From: Euryarchaeota archaeon UBA182
Lineage (GTDB): Archaea; Thermoplasmatota; Poseidoniia; Poseidoniales; Thalassarchaeaceae
Direction of reading: 5' to 3'
NCBI GenBank assembly: GCA_002495675.1
Contig: DAGH01000007.1
Span: 553-16,458, forward strand
DNA: 15,906 bases
Part shown: positions 14,617-15,906 of the stretch, piece by piece
Position numbering within the stretch: the stretch's first letter is position 1
How the letters are laid out: each line of letters begins with the position of its first letter
The notes under the pieces: model-generated
Database searches by the model: none
Told to the model about the DNA's origin: nothing
Seen by the model: the letters and a program-made list of their open reading frames with translations, nothing else
Made by a program: the position numbers and the translations under genes

Positions 14617-15303
14617 ATGTCTGAGACAGAGAGCGGTCAAGAGGGCTTCATTGAGATGAACTTCCAAGAAGTTTCTGCTGTTGAGATGCTGGAAAGGGCG
14701 AATGAATACTTCAATCGCATGAACGATAGAAGGACTACTCGCCATTTTTCAAGAAAAGAGGTGAGTCAGGACCTGATCGAGCTTGCCATCAAAACAGCCG
14801 GAACGGCTCCTTCTGGGGCTCATCTTCAGCCGTGGACATTTGTTGCGATATCTGATTTTGAGATCAAAAGTAAAATCAGGGAAGCCGCCGAGAAAGAAGA
14901 GAGGAAATTCTACGAAGAGAGAATGCCCGATGAGTGGGCCGAAGTGCTTAGGCCCTTGGGGACAGATCACGTAAAGAAACACCTAACTGATGCGCCATGG
15001 GTCGTAGTGCTGTTCAGGCATACCAAGAGAGTCAAGAAGAATGGTAAGTTTGCACCTACTTACTATTCGCAGGAATCCTGTGGGATCGCTGCGGGTATGT
15101 TCATCTCTGCGATTCACAACATGGGTCTCACCACTCTCACCCATACTCCTTCTCCGATGGGCTTTCTACGTGAATTGCTCAATAGGCCCGAACATGAGCA
15201 CCCGATGATTGTGATGCCCGTGGGATACCCAGCGAAAGATGCCAAGGTACCTGATATTTCGCGGAAAAAATTGGAAGAAATATCATACTTTCACTCAAAC
15301 TGA
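14617..15303 (+). CDS. FMN-dependent nitroreductase-fold protein of the iodotyrosine deiodinase (IYD) type
   Basis: The 228-residue protein belongs to the flavin nitroreductase superfamily. FMN contacts are expected from NDRRTTRHF (Arg38, Arg39, Arg42), TAPSGAH (63-69), the THTP segment near 174 and the late PVGYPAKDA. It resembles human IYD strikingly: RTAGTAPSGAH, EPWTFV and VPVGYPSKEA-like blocks recur. The three lid residues that in human IYD hold the substrate zwitterion (Glu157, Tyr161, Lys182) have counterparts at identical spacing: Glu95, Tyr99 and Lys120. IYD reductively removes halogen from iodo- or bromotyrosine. Unlike mammalian IYD there is no membrane anchor, so it should be cytoplasmic. 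The ATG lies 3 bp after the previous stop, implying translational coupling. The stop overlaps the convergent EamA gene by 9 bp. Halotyrosine activity is inferred. Confidence 0.85.
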   Translation: MSETESGQEGFIEMNFQEVSAVEMLERANEYFNRMNDRRTTRHFSRKEVSQDLIELAIKTAGTAPSGAHLQPWTFVAISDFEIKSKIREAAEKEERKFYEERMPDEWAEVLRPLGTDHVKKHLTDAPWVVVLFRHTKRVKKNGKFAPTYYSQESCGIAAGMFISAIHNMGLTTLTHTPSPMGFLRELLNRPEHEHPMIVMPVGYPAKDAKVPDISRKKLEEISYFHSN

Positions 15304-15906
15304 TCCCTTGTGATTTTTTGTCTCCGTGAGGGGTAGTCTTCGGGTTTTGTTAAGTGTAAGGATTATTCCTGAGGATATTATCAGGATGCAGCCAATAAGA
15401 TCCCTGGAATCAAGATGTTCCCCAAACACAACATATCCATACATCGTGGCAACAATGACCGTGAGATAGGAGAAAGCGCTTATCCAAGCGGCATTTGCCT
15501 TATGAAAAGCAAATGTAAGACCCACTTGGCCCGCCCCCGCGCCCACTCCAATGCCAATCAAAGACAAAGTCAAGATTGGATCTGATAGCAATGAGAGTAA
15601 GTTCGGTGCCGCAGGAATAAGTGTGAGTGCTACTGAGAAAGCTGCAAACCAGAAGACGATGCTCAATGCATGTTCCGTACTTCTGAGTTTCCTAACGTAG
15701 AGATATGCAATTGCGGCGAAGAATCCTGACCCAAGAGCCAGAATTGCATTGAACTCTACGCTCTTGAAATCTGGAGAAACGATCAATACTATACCAATAA
15801 ACGAAATTATGGCCAAGGCCCAGACTATTGGTTGTACTTTTTCAGAGAGAAACGCGCTGGATAGCAGTGCTACGAAGAGTGGGTTCGTGTATTGCAGCGT
15901 CACTGC
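15295..15906 (-). CDS. EamA/DMT-family permease, 5' end off the right edge
   Basis: About 203 residues are visible; the frame is still open at the right edge. Family members have about 280-300 residues and ten membrane helices in two EamA repeats, so roughly the first 80-100 residues are missing. What remains starts in helix 3-4 of the first repeat (LQYTNPLFVALLSSAFLSEK, then a hydrophobic WALAIISFIGIVLIV) and contains the full second repeat (GSGFFAAIAYLYVRKLR ... SAFSYLTVIVATMYGYVVFGEHLDSRDLIGCILIISSGIIL). The motif FGEHL ... GCILIISSG is typical. It is probably a metabolite exporter or importer; the substrate cannot be told. A GTG codon at 15903 is an internal codon, not the start. It overlaps the IYD-like gene by 9 bp tail to tail. 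Confidence 0.88.
   Translation of the reverse strand, partial: AVTLQYTNPLFVALLSSAFLSEKVQPIVWALAIISFIGIVLIVSPDFKSVEFNAILALGSGFFAAIAYLYVRKLRSTEHALSIVFWFAAFSVALTLIPAAPNLLSLLSDPILTLSLIGIGVGAGAGQVGLTFAFHKANAAWISAFSYLTVIVATMYGYVVFGEHLDSRDLIGCILIISSGIILTLNKTRRLPLTETKNHKGSV

Noticed and set aside
15901..15903. GTG 15903 as the start of the EamA transporter
   Set aside because: The frame stays open to the edge and the protein would lack most of the first EamA repeat; the true start is outside the window.

Overview
The window looks like a compact archaeal chromosome segment, most probably from a planktonic marine euryarchaeon of the Marine Group II / Poseidoniales type. That placement is an inference from gene content; no 16S rRNA gene is present. 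The archaeal core is clear: a GINS-like replication subunit, family B DNA polymerase, EF-1 alpha followed by ribosomal protein S10, S8e next to SRP19, an MCT-1-like PUA protein and a tRNA-Leu with an encoded CCA end. Around it lie secreted, calcium-loop-rich proteins: a furin-like protease with thrombospondin type 3 (TSP3) repeats, a PKD lipoprotein and a tail-anchored exported protein. These suit a protein-degrading heterotroph. Fifteen protein genes and one tRNA fill almost the whole window, and no gene-free stretch exceeds about 100 bases.

Layout. 1-3281 (minus) is the 5' part of a large secreted kexin/furin-type protease whose C-terminal repeats run off the left edge. tRNA-Leu(CAA) follows at 3368-3452 (minus). 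On the plus strand come a GINS15/51-like gene (3477-4397) and a bleomycin-hydrolase-type C1 peptidase (4438-5790). A minus-strand block, read from right to left, contains PolB (11398-8747), a PKD lipoprotein (8698-7538), EF-1 alpha (7432-6149) and S10 (6123-5794). A branched-chain aminotransferase (11443-12468, plus) diverges from polB. S8e and SRP19 (13355-12472, minus) form a translation/secretion pair. Diverging from S8e is a tight plus-strand trio: an MCT-1-like PUA protein, an exported protein with a DsbD-alpha-like CX5CYPP motif, and an iodotyrosine-deiodinase-like flavoprotein (13454-15303). A truncated EamA/DMT transporter (15295-15906, minus) closes the window.

How the genes relate. 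Most of the region is housekeeping: replication (GINS, PolB), translation (EF-1 alpha, S10, S8e, MCT-1-like, tRNA), protein export (SRP19) and amino-acid or peptide metabolism (BCAT, C1 aminopeptidase). Three convergent gene pairs are separated by 3 bp, 3 bp and minus 9 bp. Several starts have clear Shine-Dalgarno sequences (PKD lipoprotein, EF-1 alpha, S10, ilvE). Others (protease, S8e) have TATA-like boxes 24-31 bp before the start codon, which suggests leaderless mRNAs.

I did not find a clearly new multi-gene system. The observations most worth following are the furin-like protease with a remodelled S1 pocket and two kinds of TSP3 unit, the complete iodotyrosine-deiodinase lid triad in an archaeal nitroreductase-fold protein, and the stand-alone DsbD-alpha-like exported protein encoded directly upstream of it.
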